The notes beneath the pieces were generated by a model that saw only the letters and a list, made by a program, of their open reading frames with translations, ran no database searches and had not been told where the DNA came from. A program made the position numbers and the translations under genes. This document shows, piece after piece, positions 32,758 through 41,306 of a stretch of 64,000 bases of DNA. Source of the stretch: Burkholderia puraquae (lineage in GTDB: Bacteria > Pseudomonadota > Gammaproteobacteria > Burkholderiales > Burkholderiaceae); contig NZ_NBYX01000020.1 in the NCBI RefSeq assembly GCF_002099195.1, positions 62,001-126,000 on the forward strand, written 5' to 3'. Numbering within the stretch: position 1 is the stretch's first letter; each line of letters opens with the position of its first letter.

Positions 32758-33255
32758 TTATAGTTGCGGCAAGGCAACTCCCCAATCGATGCTGCAATCC
32801 TTTGCCAGAATGTGCATCCGGGATAGCGTCACGCGATACGAGCGATCGTATAGATGATCGTTGGGCCGCAACGCGAGAGCATGCAGCCCTGCCGATTCTT
32901 TGAGGAAAGCCGATGCTAAAAGCTTCGGCAACCGGTCGCGATTCAGATGGAATGGCGAGCTGCCGCTCTGCTCGTCCATAAGCGCCATGTAAAAACACTG
33001 AATCGCACAGAAGACCCCCAAAGGGTCGTCGCATGCGGCTTGCAAAGCGTGCTCGAGTTTACGCTGGACGAGATCGACACCTTCCGTTCGACTCAGCGGA
33101 TATAAAGCGCGCTCCAGCAGTTCCGCATGATCGGTCGGTCGCATGTCATCGTTGATTTCGGGCGGAGTGCGGAACACACACTCCTCGCCGCGCAATACAC
33201 TCGCGAGCCGCCCTCCTCTGATGGCGGTCAAAACGTCGGATTCCGTCGGATTCAT
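32758..33255 (-). CDS. Putative immunity protein for the Rhs toxin
   Basis: Soluble protein of 165 residues with no signal peptide or membrane segment, so if it is an immunity protein it acts in the cytoplasm. I recognise no family. It looks mainly helical: RPTDHAELLERALYPLSRTEGVDLVQRKLEHAL and DPLGVFCAIQCFYMALMDE. The role rests on position: its ATG overlaps the TGA of the rhs gene (ATGA at 33252-33255), the usual arrangement for toxin-immunity pairs, and it follows the variable toxin tip directly. Composition is lower in GC than the core genes, like the rest of the module. Confidence 0.72.
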   Translation of the reverse strand: MNPTESDVLTAIRGGRLASVLRGEECVFRTPPEINDDMRPTDHAELLERALYPLSRTEGVDLVQRKLEHALQAACDDPLGVFCAIQCFYMALMDEQSGSSPFHLNRDRLPKLLASAFLKESAGLHALALRPNDHLYDRSYRVTLSRMHILAKDCSIDWGVALPQL

Positions 33256-36200
33256 TGCAGTACCTTGATGTTCGGATTGACATTGGGTGACGGCAACTGG
33301 TCAGTCACCATCTCCGGCAGCCCTGCGCCGCCCTTCGTATTGATCGTGTATCCACCGGGAACCCAGTAGTCGTTGGCCCCACCCTCGATCCCCCGCGCGA
33401 AGCGCAATCCGAATTCCTCCGGGTTGTAGACATACGTCCGAGTCATGCCGCCTGCAGCGTCAAAGGTTCCGGCCGGAAAACCCAGCGTACTTTCCATCAC
33501 GGCGGGGTTCCCGGTAGCGTGCAGGTCGTTTATCAGCGATGCCGGAGAAGTAAAGACGGCATCAGGACGACCAAAGGGCAACCCGGCCTCGATGTCAGCA
33601 CGATAACGCTTGTTGAAAGCAGCTGTCGCATCGACACGCGCAGCCCCGGGAAGGAACTTCTCCGTATGCGCCTTCATGAACTCTTCCGTCAGATAATTCG
33701 ACGGCTCCGGACGCAACGCCTTTGGCACCGCGTAGACGTCGGCATAAACGTCGGCGAGTGGCCTGGAAAATGCCTCGGTCAACCCGGTATCGTGGACGTG
33801 CTGAACAAATTGCTTGTATGTCACCGAGCGGAGTTCCTGGTTCAGGAGCGAGAACGGCCCCTCCACCGTGGTCGGATCGATTCTTCCCTCCCCGCAACAC
33901 CCGGACAATCCCAGCGGATCGAAGTAGCGCGACGGATCGTGGACATACCCCTGCGTTCTGAAGCCCCCCTGCAGGCCGATCGGATCCGAACTCAGGTATT
34001 GCCCTGAATCCGGATCGTAATACCGGTTGAGGTTGTAATGCAGCCCCGATTCGTCGTCGGCCCATTGCCCGGGGAAACGCAGCGTCGTGTCAATCTCCGT
34101 GCAAACGCTGTCGTTCGCGGCCCGACGGGCAGGGAAAAGCTTTCCCCACACTGAGTACGTCGGCCGCCAGACAGCCTTGCCGTCGGAATCGAACACGACT
34201 TTCGGTAACCCTATCTGATCGGTCAGGATCGGATAAAGCCCACCGTCGGTTTCCTGCGCAAGAGGCGTGAAGCTTCCCGGGTCGATGTGCCAGGTGACGG
34301 CTTGACCTGTCGTGCCGTCCCGACGTTCGACCCATCGCTCCGCGAGCGTCGGCCCGTCCCATAGGAATCGAACGATCTCAACGCCGCCGATCTGCTGCTT
34401 GGCAACCCGTCGGTTGAATGCATCGTAACGATAAGCCCAAACCTTGCGCTCAGGCGTCACTACCTTTACCAGCCGATTCAATCCGTCCCACGCGTACTGC
34501 CACGACTTGGGACGGAACCCGGGCTGCTCGATCGTCTTCTCGATAGCACGGCCGCGCGCATCATACTTGTACCGTGCATGACCTGCCTGCTCCGGCAAAC
34601 CGCCTCGCGCATATCGATGCGTATCGATCGGCGATTGCCTGCCGTGGGCCGCGAGATTCATCACCGCGTTGTATTGATAATGCTCGGCCGGCTGGTGCAG
34701 GCCGACAGCCGATGTAACCTGACCGCGCTCGTCCCGTCGATAAGTCAGGGTATCGAAGTCCGACTCGACCCGCTCCAGACGACCGGCTCCGTCATAGGCA
34801 TACACGTGTCTCGTCAATTGCTCGAGGGCCCCGAGGGGATTGCTGCGCAGCGCCTCGAAGGCGGCCTCCGGTCCGGCAATCTGCTTCTGGAACCGGCCCA
34901 ATACGTCGTATTCCTTCCTCGCGACGAATCGACCTGCCTGCATGCCGATTTCGCGACCAAGATCGTCACGCTGTATCGAGAGGCCGCCAACCTGCGTGAG
35001 CGCGCCGAACGGATTGTATGCATACTGCGTTTCACGTCTCGGGGTCACCCGCAAACTACGCTGACCGTCTGCGTCGTAGGCGTGTCGCAGCAAGTCCCCA
35101 TGCTGATCTTCACCGATCAGCCGCCCCGCCTCGTCGTACGCGAAATGCGTCACATGGGGCATGTCTCCTTGCACTTCCGCCGTGACGAGACGGCCGCGCT
35201 CATCGTAGCCATAGACAAGCCTGACGTCGTTCGCATCAACGCCGATTACGCGCCCTTGATCATCATATGCATAACGCCATTGTTCGCCGTCCGGCTGAAT
35301 CGTGGCCAACAAGCGCCCGACTGCATCCCGTTCGTAACGCGTCGTACGTCCGCCCCAATCGATCTCCGCGACGAGTCGCCCCGCGCCATCGTAGCGGTAC
35401 TCGTAGGTTTCATCGAGCGCATTGATTACTTTCGTCAAGCGCGTGGCGTGGTCGTATTCGAACCGGGTGACATGACCGGCCGTGTCGACCGTGGAAACCA
35501 GCAGATCGAACGGCCCATAGGTTCGTCGCGCCGACCGACCAAGGGGATCGACCCATTCGACAGGCAAACCTTCGCTGTTGTAATACACCCGCACCATTGA
35601 TCCATCGGCCTGCCTTATTGCGCGCACCGCGCCACGCGGATTGTCCGCGCCATCTTGGCAGTCGTAATGGGTAACACGTCCGCAAGGATCGGTTTCGTCG
35701 AGTACCCGCCCCAACACATCGACGGTTCTGCGATATCTCGCCCCTCCCGGCAGGGTGATTTCGTCGGCACGCAGTCGATCGTCATAGTCCAGGCGAGTCT
35801 CGCGATCGCCCTGCACCACCCGCAGTAGTTCACCGCGCTGACCATATCGGTAGGCCGTTTTCGTGCCGTCCGGCTCCGTGCGCGCAATCAGCCGGCGCAA
35901 ATGGTCGTATTCGAGCTGGATGATCCCGCCGCCAGGTAATCTCACCCCCACAAGCGACTGCGCGTCATCGTACGCAAAACTGATGATCTGCCCGGCGACA
36001 TTTTGAACCGCGTCGAGTTGCCCCCGTTCGTCATACAGGTATCTCGTGCTTCGGCCAAGCGGATCGGTCCGGGATATGACCCGGCCAAGCAACCAATCCG
36101 TGCGCGTACGGTGACCGAGGGGATCGGTCTCGGCCGTTACAAGTCCAGCGTCGTCGTATTCGTAAATCCATTCTCCGTCGGCATCGGTCACCTTGGTGCA

Positions 36201-37955
36201 GCGATCCCCGTAAGCGAAGCGACTGCTGTAATAACCCTGCCGTGTCCCGGTCTCCACCACCCGACCATCGTCGCGGTAGACATAGTGCACGTCCGTCTGG
36301 TCGCTGTCGCGCCAACGGGTCATCCAGCCATGTTCGTCGTATTCGTACCTGAAACGTCCGAACTGGAAACTCGCGACCTCGACAAGCATCCCCCGGCAAT
36401 ATTCGTATTCGACGAGTACGCGCATATTGCCGTTCGCGTCGTGCAACACGATCCGGGTAGGTTCGCGATGTGAGCCTTGATAAATCAGCTCGAGCCGGTA
36501 GCCATCGCTATGCGCCAAACTCGAGAGCCGGCCATCGGCACGGTACGCAAAGTCGATTGCATTTCGATCCAGATCTTCGATGCGCTCCAGACGTGACGTC
36601 TGCCCGTCTGCAAGTGGCGCGAAGAAGCGCAATTGTCGTGTCTCGCGATCAAGAAGCCGCGGCTCGAGACGACTCCCGACCAGTCGATAGCGCGGATCGC
36701 GCAGATTGATCGCATCCAGCGCCACGTCCGGCGAATCGAAACCGAGCTCAAGGCCTGCCCCGTCGTGAAACCGGACCAACCGCCCGCTTTCAAGCGTCAG
36801 CCGTTGCGACCAGTTGTCGGACCAGCGTGCGCCCAGCAGGCCGCGATCCGTCGAGCGTGTTCGATAACGCCGGCGAAGCTCAAGCGGCAGAACGCCCGGA
36901 ATCGCGATATCGGTACGAAACTCCAATACTTCGCCGGAGGCAACATCGACCGGGTCAGCAGCACATGTACGCTGCTCGTCCTTGACACCCCGTTGTTCCG
37001 CCGACTCCGTCGACTTCGGCTTGAATCCCTTGCCGAGAACACGGCCGACTGCGCCTCCTGCTAGCCCGCCCAGCAACCCCGCCCAAAATTCTTCACCGGC
37101 AGACAATTCCGGGGTCTTCGGACCATACTGTCCGGTCGTCCTGTCGATCCAGATGCTGTCGCGGCCTGTATTGACCTTGGCACTGCAGTGGGTTTCGTGA
37201 CCGATCCGCACGAGCGGCAAGCCATTCACGAAAATTGTTTTGCTGCCTTCGACGAGGGGTTGGGGCACGCTTGAGTGCTGATCGCACTTGACGAGATCCG
37301 TCACTCGCGCGACTTTCCGACCTTCGAAACGCACGTCGTCGGAACCCGTCATGATCTCGCCGCAGTTACCGCCAACCTGCTGGCTTGCCGACGCAAGCGC
37401 ACCGCCAAGACTCAGGCCGCCCGCCATGCAGGCCCCAACGATCAGCGCTCCAGCAAGCCCCCCTGTCGCGACGGTCGCCACGACTGCGGCGGCCAAAAGT
37501 GCACCGGCCGCGACACCGACAAGCATGCCGCCGAAAATACCCAGCGCCCCCATCGAATGGGCAACACTGTCGCCGACACACGCGGGATGCGGATCGCCGC
37601 GCCCGATCGTCAGCCCAAGCTCGTCACCCAAATGAACGAAGCCTCTCGACATCCAGTCGGTAACGCCCAGCTTATCGAGAGCCCACGCGCCGCCAATCGC
37701 GATCGCGACCGGAGCAAGCTCTACAGCCACTGCACCGGCTATCGCTGAACCCGACGCACCCGCGGTAATCCCTGCATCGAGCACACTGGCCGTCGCCCAG
37801 CCAACATCCCCGCCAAGCATGATGTTGTTGACGTTCTCGTAGAACGGCTGCTCTGCCACTTTTGTAGCCTCGCCATCCTCGAGGCTCTGCAGATTCTGAA
37901 GGCGCTCTTCTGCGCTCCCGCCAGGTTCGGCGTAGTGAGTAGACGTATCCGGCAT
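33252..37955 (-). CDS. PAAR-Rhs polymorphic toxin, T6SS effector
   Basis: Effector of about 1567 residues. Order: N-terminal pre-PAAR region with two hydrophobic stretches (about residues 55-95 and 125-190), which Eag chaperones typically shield; a PAAR-like domain (about 200-280, including VNGLPLVRIGHETHC); a Gly/Ala-rich segment; the Rhs shell with YD repeats from about 350 (e.g. YRYGQRGELLRV, YAYDDQGRVIGV); and the core end GLHYNLNRYYDPDSGQYLSSDPIGL...DPLGL. After DPLGL comes a 217-residue tip (33252-33905) of unknown class. The tip contains YVYNPEEFGLR and NDYWVPGGYT then LPEMVTDQLPSP. Start: ATG 37955; GTG 37964 and 37958 are also possible. It follows the chaperone gene within 12 bases. 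Confidence 0.92.
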   Translation of the reverse strand: MPDTSTHYAEPGGSAEERLQNLQSLEDGEATKVAEQPFYENVNNIMLGGDVGWATASVLDAGITAGASGSAIAGAVAVELAPVAIAIGGAWALDKLGVTDWMSRGFVHLGDELGLTIGRGDPHPACVGDSVAHSMGALGIFGGMLVGVAAGALLAAAVVATVATGGLAGALIVGACMAGGLSLGGALASASQQVGGNCGEIMTGSDDVRFEGRKVARVTDLVKCDQHSSVPQPLVEGSKTIFVNGLPLVRIGHETHCSAKVNTGRDSIWIDRTTGQYGPKTPELSAGEEFWAGLLGGLAGGAVGRVLGKGFKPKSTESAEQRGVKDEQRTCAADPVDVASGEVLEFRTDIAIPGVLPLELRRRYRTRSTDRGLLGARWSDNWSQRLTLESGRLVRFHDGAGLELGFDSPDVALDAINLRDPRYRLVGSRLEPRLLDRETRQLRFFAPLADGQTSRLERIEDLDRNAIDFAYRADGRLSSLAHSDGYRLELIYQGSHREPTRIVLHDANGNMRVLVEYEYCRGMLVEVASFQFGRFRYEYDEHGWMTRWRDSDQTDVHYVYRDDGRVVETGTRQGYYSSRFAYGDRCTKVTDADGEWIYEYDDAGLVTAETDPLGHRTRTDWLLGRVISRTDPLGRSTRYLYDERGQLDAVQNVAGQIISFAYDDAQSLVGVRLPGGGIIQLEYDHLRRLIARTEPDGTKTAYRYGQRGELLRVVQGDRETRLDYDDRLRADEITLPGGARYRRTVDVLGRVLDETDPCGRVTHYDCQDGADNPRGAVRAIRQADGSMVRVYYNSEGLPVEWVDPLGRSARRTYGPFDLLVSTVDTAGHVTRFEYDHATRLTKVINALDETYEYRYDGAGRLVAEIDWGGRTTRYERDAVGRLLATIQPDGEQWRYAYDDQGRVIGVDANDVRLVYGYDERGRLVTAEVQGDMPHVTHFAYDEAGRLIGEDQHGDLLRHAYDADGQRSLRVTPRRETQYAYNPFGALTQVGGLSIQRDDLGREIGMQAGRFVARKEYDVLGRFQKQIAGPEAAFEALRSNPLGALEQLTRHVYAYDGAGRLERVESDFDTLTYRRDERGQVTSAVGLHQPAEHYQYNAVMNLAAHGRQSPIDTHRYARGGLPEQAGHARYKYDARGRAIEKTIEQPGFRPKSWQYAWDGLNRLVKVVTPERKVWAYRYDAFNRRVAKQQIGGVEIVRFLWDGPTLAERWVERRDGTTGQAVTWHIDPGSFTPLAQETDGGLYPILTDQIGLPKVVFDSDGKAVWRPTYSVWGKLFPARRAANDSVCTEIDTTLRFPGQWADDESGLHYNLNRYYDPDSGQYLSSDPIGLQGGFRTQGYVHDPSRYFDPLGLSGCCGEGRIDPTTVEGPFSLLNQELRSVTYKQFVQHVHDTGLTEAFSRPLADVYADVYAVPKALRPEPSNYLTEEFMKAHTEKFLPGAARVDATAAFNKRYRADIEAGLPFGRPDAVFTSPASLINDLHATGNPAVMESTLGFPAGTFDAAGGMTRTYVYNPEEFGLRFARGIEGGANDYWVPGGYTINTKGGAGLPEMVTDQLPSPNVNPNIKVLQ

Positions 37956-37967
37956 CACCGTCACCGA

Positions 37968-38399
37968 TCAGGTCGGATCGCGCAACTGCACGGTTTGCAT
38001 CAGCGCCTGCAATTGCTGACGCTGCGTCTCGCTTAACGAACCAGGTACCGTAAATGTCAGCATCAGCACAACCTGTCCGTACTCGATCATCGTCAATTGT
38101 TGATGAATCGATGCTTGATTATTGGTCCACGTGAACTCGTGGGCGCGCGCCGGGCGTCCCGACACCATCGTATCCGTGCTCAGCACCTCGGCATAATCCG
38201 GCACCTTCTTCGCGAATTTGCCGATTTCATTTGCGACGTATTCGCTGAACTTCATCCCCCATGGCAACCGCTCGCGCGTAATGACGAAACTGACACCCTC
38301 CGTGCCGGTCGCTGCCGACACGAATACATTCATCGTTTTGTCCTGCCACTCGACCGGCAACGAGAACGTGCCTTCCTGCATTTGGTACATGCTTCGCAT
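37968..38399 (-). CDS. Eag-type T6SS chaperone (DUF1795/DcrB)
   Basis: Cytoplasmic protein of 143 residues of the DUF1795/DcrB fold. QEGTFSLPVEWQDKTMNVFV, FVITRERLPWGMKFSEYVANEI and QLTMIEYGQVVLMLTFTVPG match Eag chaperones, which bind the hydrophobic pre-PAAR region of their effector and load it on VgrG. It lies between vgrG (9-base gap) and rhs, which is the standard vgrG-eag-rhs order. An earlier or later Met (M4 or M7) could be the true start. Confidence 0.88.
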   Translation of the reverse strand: MRSMYQMQEGTFSLPVEWQDKTMNVFVSAATGTEGVSFVITRERLPWGMKFSEYVANEIGKFAKKVPDYAEVLSTDTMVSGRPARAHEFTWTNNQASIHQQLTMIEYGQVVLMLTFTVPGSLSETQRQQLQALMQTVQLRDPT

Positions 38400-38408
38400 C
38401 CTGTTTGA

Positions 38409-40544
38409 TTAATTGTTGTCCGGGTTGATATCGGTACGCGCTGCTTGCACCTTGATGTTCGAATCGTCGAGTCGCACGACCGAACCGCCCTTGCGAATCT
38501 CGATGAAGTCGGCCGTCATGTGAATCGACGTGCCATCCTTGCCGCCGATGCTGATCCAGAGCTCCTTTGCTTCAATCCGATGGGTACCGGCAGGAGTCTG
38601 ATGGAGCGTATCGCCCTGGGAAACGACGTCCGACAAATTCCCGACAGAAACCAGCGTCGTGTGATTGCCTTTGTCGACTGCAATCGACCGGTTCCCCTTC
38701 AAAACCTGGGTCGATTGCGCATCCTGAACAACCGTGTTCATATCCTTCTGCGCATGCAAGTAGAGTTCCTGCGCCCCGTTCGTATCGGTCATTCGCAGTT
38801 CGTTGGAGCCGGCCCCCTTGTGCGTCTGGCTCTTGATTCCCATCGTCTGGCCTGCCGAGCCGTGGTAGGGGTTGCCTTGGCCACCGTTGTAGACACGGCC
38901 GATGATGAGAGGGTTGTCCGGGTCGCCCTGCGTAAATGCAACCGTCACCTCCTGACCGATTCGCGGAATTGCCGCCGCTCCCCACCCATCGCCGGCCCAC
39001 GGCTGCGACACACGAACCCACATCGAATCCGCCCCGTCCATCTTCCCGCGCCGGTCCCAGATGAAATGCACCTTGACCCGGCTGCCGTCCGTATGAATCT
39101 GCTCGCCCTTCGGACCAACAACGATCGCCGACTGCGTGCCGTTGATCACCGGCTTCGGTGTGACGCGCTGAGCGCGATACGGGATCGCTCGCGGCAGACA
39201 GGTGAACGTGTTGCGATAGGGCTGCTTCGCCGAATGCTGCGTGTAATCATTCACGACTTCGTGGCGGACATGCAGGAATACATATTCCTGATTATTTGCA
39301 ACGACCGGATGCCCCGTCACCGTCGCGCAGCCTGCTGTCGTCAACCGCCACGAGTATCCGCTGCCTGAATACCGGTGCGCCTCCGCCTCTTCAGCTTCCA
39401 TCGCCTGATTCGCATAGCGCTCGCCGTCCGACGAATGATCGTATAGAGATTGGTACTCATATCGCTCGGTGCCGTCGAGCATGGCATGCTGAAGGTTCTT
39501 CGCAGGGGCATTCACGAGCATCAGCGGCGACGCCGGATGCTGGTGATTGAAATCGCGGTAGGTAACCTTGCCGACACCGAAACGCCGGCCCTCATCCAGC
39601 CTGTCGATCCCGTTAAATTCGCTCGACGCACCATGTGAGTAAGGCAGGGTCTTCAAGCCATCGATCGGCTGAAACAGATCATTCGAATCACCGATGACAA
39701 GCGTATGCTTTTCCTTGGTGTACCGATGCGTCCAGAACAAACCCTCCTGCTCCATCAGTCGTGCGCAGAAGCTGTAATAGGACTCCTGGTACATCACGAC
39801 GTATTCGAGCGGTTTCTGCGCAGCATAAATCTCGAACGCATAGTCGGCAAAACCAAGCTCCTGGAATATCTCGACGAGAATATCCTGCGCCGTCTTGTTC
39901 TGGAAAATACGACAGTCGGTTGAACGCGTCAGTAACCAGAACCAAGGCACCACCGTCATTTGGTACTGTGTCACCCGCCCTGGCGGACCAGCACGATCGA
40001 ACGACGCTACGTAGCCGTCAAAATATCGTGGCGTGTCGCCACCGCCCATCGCAACGATCCGTTCCAACGCAAACTGTTGCGACTGTTGGTCGAGCTTAAG
40101 CTGGATCTTTTGCCCGATCAGGTCTTCCGGCCGCAGATCGTGTCGGTGAGACAGAAGATCCAGATGAATCTCCGGCAGGCGACTCACATGCTCGTCGATA
40201 ATTGCAGCGCTCACCAGCAGGACGTCCGGTCCAAGTGGCGTATCGATCGTGACATAGCGATTGTCCTGCGTCAGCCGCGCAGCGCCATCCATCGTGGCAT
40301 TGATCGCATCTGCGATCGACGCTGGCGTCTTGTTCAATAACGAAAAGCCCGTTTGAGCAAGCTGGGCCGCGCGCTGAAGTGTCTCTACGTGACCAATGAC
40401 GCCTGCCAACGGACCGAGATGACTTGCGACACCGGCTACAAGCGGGCCAGAAAGCCCGCCAAGTGCGCTTGAAACAGGGGCCAGATAGTTGAGCGGACTA
40501 CCGCCCGAATTATTCTGCGAACCGCCAATCGGCGCGAAACTCAT
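38409..40544 (-). CDS. vgrG: Type VI secretion spike protein VgrG
   Basis: Spike protein of 711 residues that carries the PAAR-Rhs effector. The gp27-like region begins near residue 97 (NRYVTIDTPLGPDVLLV) and continues through RVTQYQMTVVPWFWLLTRSTDCRIFQ. The gp5-like OB fold and needle include DGSRVKVHFIWDRRGKMD, WVRVSQPWAGDGWG, IPRIGQEVTVAFTQGDPDNPLIIGRVYN and repeated beta-helix strands to the end. There is no C-terminal effector domain. The first 95 or so residues are an unusual Gly/Ala/Leu-rich extension. ATG 40544 follows AAAGGAATAACA, a good ribosome-binding site. No other T6SS genes are nearby. Confidence 0.93.
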   Translation of the reverse strand: MSFAPIGGSQNNSGGSPLNYLAPVSSALGGLSGPLVAGVASHLGPLAGVIGHVETLQRAAQLAQTGFSLLNKTPASIADAINATMDGAARLTQDNRYVTIDTPLGPDVLLVSAAIIDEHVSRLPEIHLDLLSHRHDLRPEDLIGQKIQLKLDQQSQQFALERIVAMGGGDTPRYFDGYVASFDRAGPPGRVTQYQMTVVPWFWLLTRSTDCRIFQNKTAQDILVEIFQELGFADYAFEIYAAQKPLEYVVMYQESYYSFCARLMEQEGLFWTHRYTKEKHTLVIGDSNDLFQPIDGLKTLPYSHGASSEFNGIDRLDEGRRFGVGKVTYRDFNHQHPASPLMLVNAPAKNLQHAMLDGTERYEYQSLYDHSSDGERYANQAMEAEEAEAHRYSGSGYSWRLTTAGCATVTGHPVVANNQEYVFLHVRHEVVNDYTQHSAKQPYRNTFTCLPRAIPYRAQRVTPKPVINGTQSAIVVGPKGEQIHTDGSRVKVHFIWDRRGKMDGADSMWVRVSQPWAGDGWGAAAIPRIGQEVTVAFTQGDPDNPLIIGRVYNGGQGNPYHGSAGQTMGIKSQTHKGAGSNELRMTDTNGAQELYLHAQKDMNTVVQDAQSTQVLKGNRSIAVDKGNHTTLVSVGNLSDVVSQGDTLHQTPAGTHRIEAKELWISIGGKDGTSIHMTADFIEIRKGGSVVRLDDSNIKVQAARTDINPDNN

Positions 40545-40799
40545 TGTTATTCCTTTCTTTTCCCAGGTTCTACCTACCGGACTCACGAGCCCACCACACC
40601 GTGCCGGGCAAGATCCAACGTTTTCCGACAATCGAAGCAGGGTGTCCTGCTCAAGCCATTCGAGACGTCGATACCGCTTCCGACCCATTCATATCGCTGA
40701 TCGAACACCACAATCATTCCCGCTCAGGAATCGAACAATAATGAATTGCCATTCATCGCGCCACCTTGTCACGGTAATCCGGCTAAGCGAAACGACAGA

Positions 40800-40869
40800 C
40801 AAGTAAAAATTACCATCAACTCTCGCAAACCGATATAGGACGCGGCGCACACACTCCATTTTTTACTTG
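40800..40869. repeat. Inverted repeat CAAGTAAAAA/TTTTTACTTG
   Basis: CAAGTAAAAA at 40800-40809 is matched by TTTTTACTTG at 40860-40869; allowing one gap the arms extend outward to ACAG(A). The arms are 50 bases apart. It could be a remnant of a small mobile element, a loosely spaced operator, or chance. Confidence 0.5.
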
Positions 40870-41087
40870 CTGTTTGTGGGTGGCGCCAAAAACAACAGCC
40901 GCGAAGTTCAGCCAGGAAGAGGCCGTGCCAGCAAGGCTCTCGACTGGCGCGAGCGCTCGGCGTTCACCAGAGCGCGATCCCCTGCAAAGCCCGTCCGCAA
41001 GGCACGGCACGTGCTGTACGCCCAATTCATGACATCGCAGATGTTTGCGCCCACCCGCTTGATAGATGCGAAAGGTTGTCGAAAATT

Positions 41088-41116
41088 TTTACAAATTACC
41101 GAGAATTGACTAAAGT
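41088..41116 (+). promoter_or_regulatory. Candidate sigma-70 promoter for the CorC-type gene
   Basis: TTTACA (41088-41093), a 17-base spacer and TAAAGT (41111-41116), reading toward the gene that starts at 41307. Confidence 0.45.
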
Positions 41117-41306
41117 TGAGCACTCGAAAAGCTTTCGCAACGAGATCCGGGCGCAGGCCTAAGCCATTGTCGCGACCGAATTTCCCGCGATCACGCCCTG
41201 ACGTGCGCGACGCTCGTGCCTGAGCCCGCGGCCCCGTCCGACACATCACGGTCGCCGGCCTCTGCTATATTCCCTCCATCCCTGTCCTTCACTGCCCTTC
41301 CAACGC

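Larger units (their letters stand above)
40545..41306. other. 762-base gene-free junction between vgrG and the CorC-type gene
   Basis: AT-richer than the flanks. It should hold the minus-strand promoter for the vgrG module and the plus-strand promoter for the CorC-type gene. It contains the 10-bp inverted repeat described separately. Frames such as 40867-41109 lack ribosome-binding sites and family features. No copy of the tRNA-Pro 3' end is present here. Confidence 0.5.

Noticed and set aside
40867..41109. 80-codon frame in the vgrG-corC gap
   Set aside because: No ribosome-binding site, no family resemblance and composition like noncoding sequence.
32216..41306. Genomic island integrated in tRNA-Pro
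   Set aside because: I looked for a second copy of the tRNA 3' end (GGTTCGAATCCTCTC) between vgrG and the CorC-type gene and found none; there is no integrase gene either.
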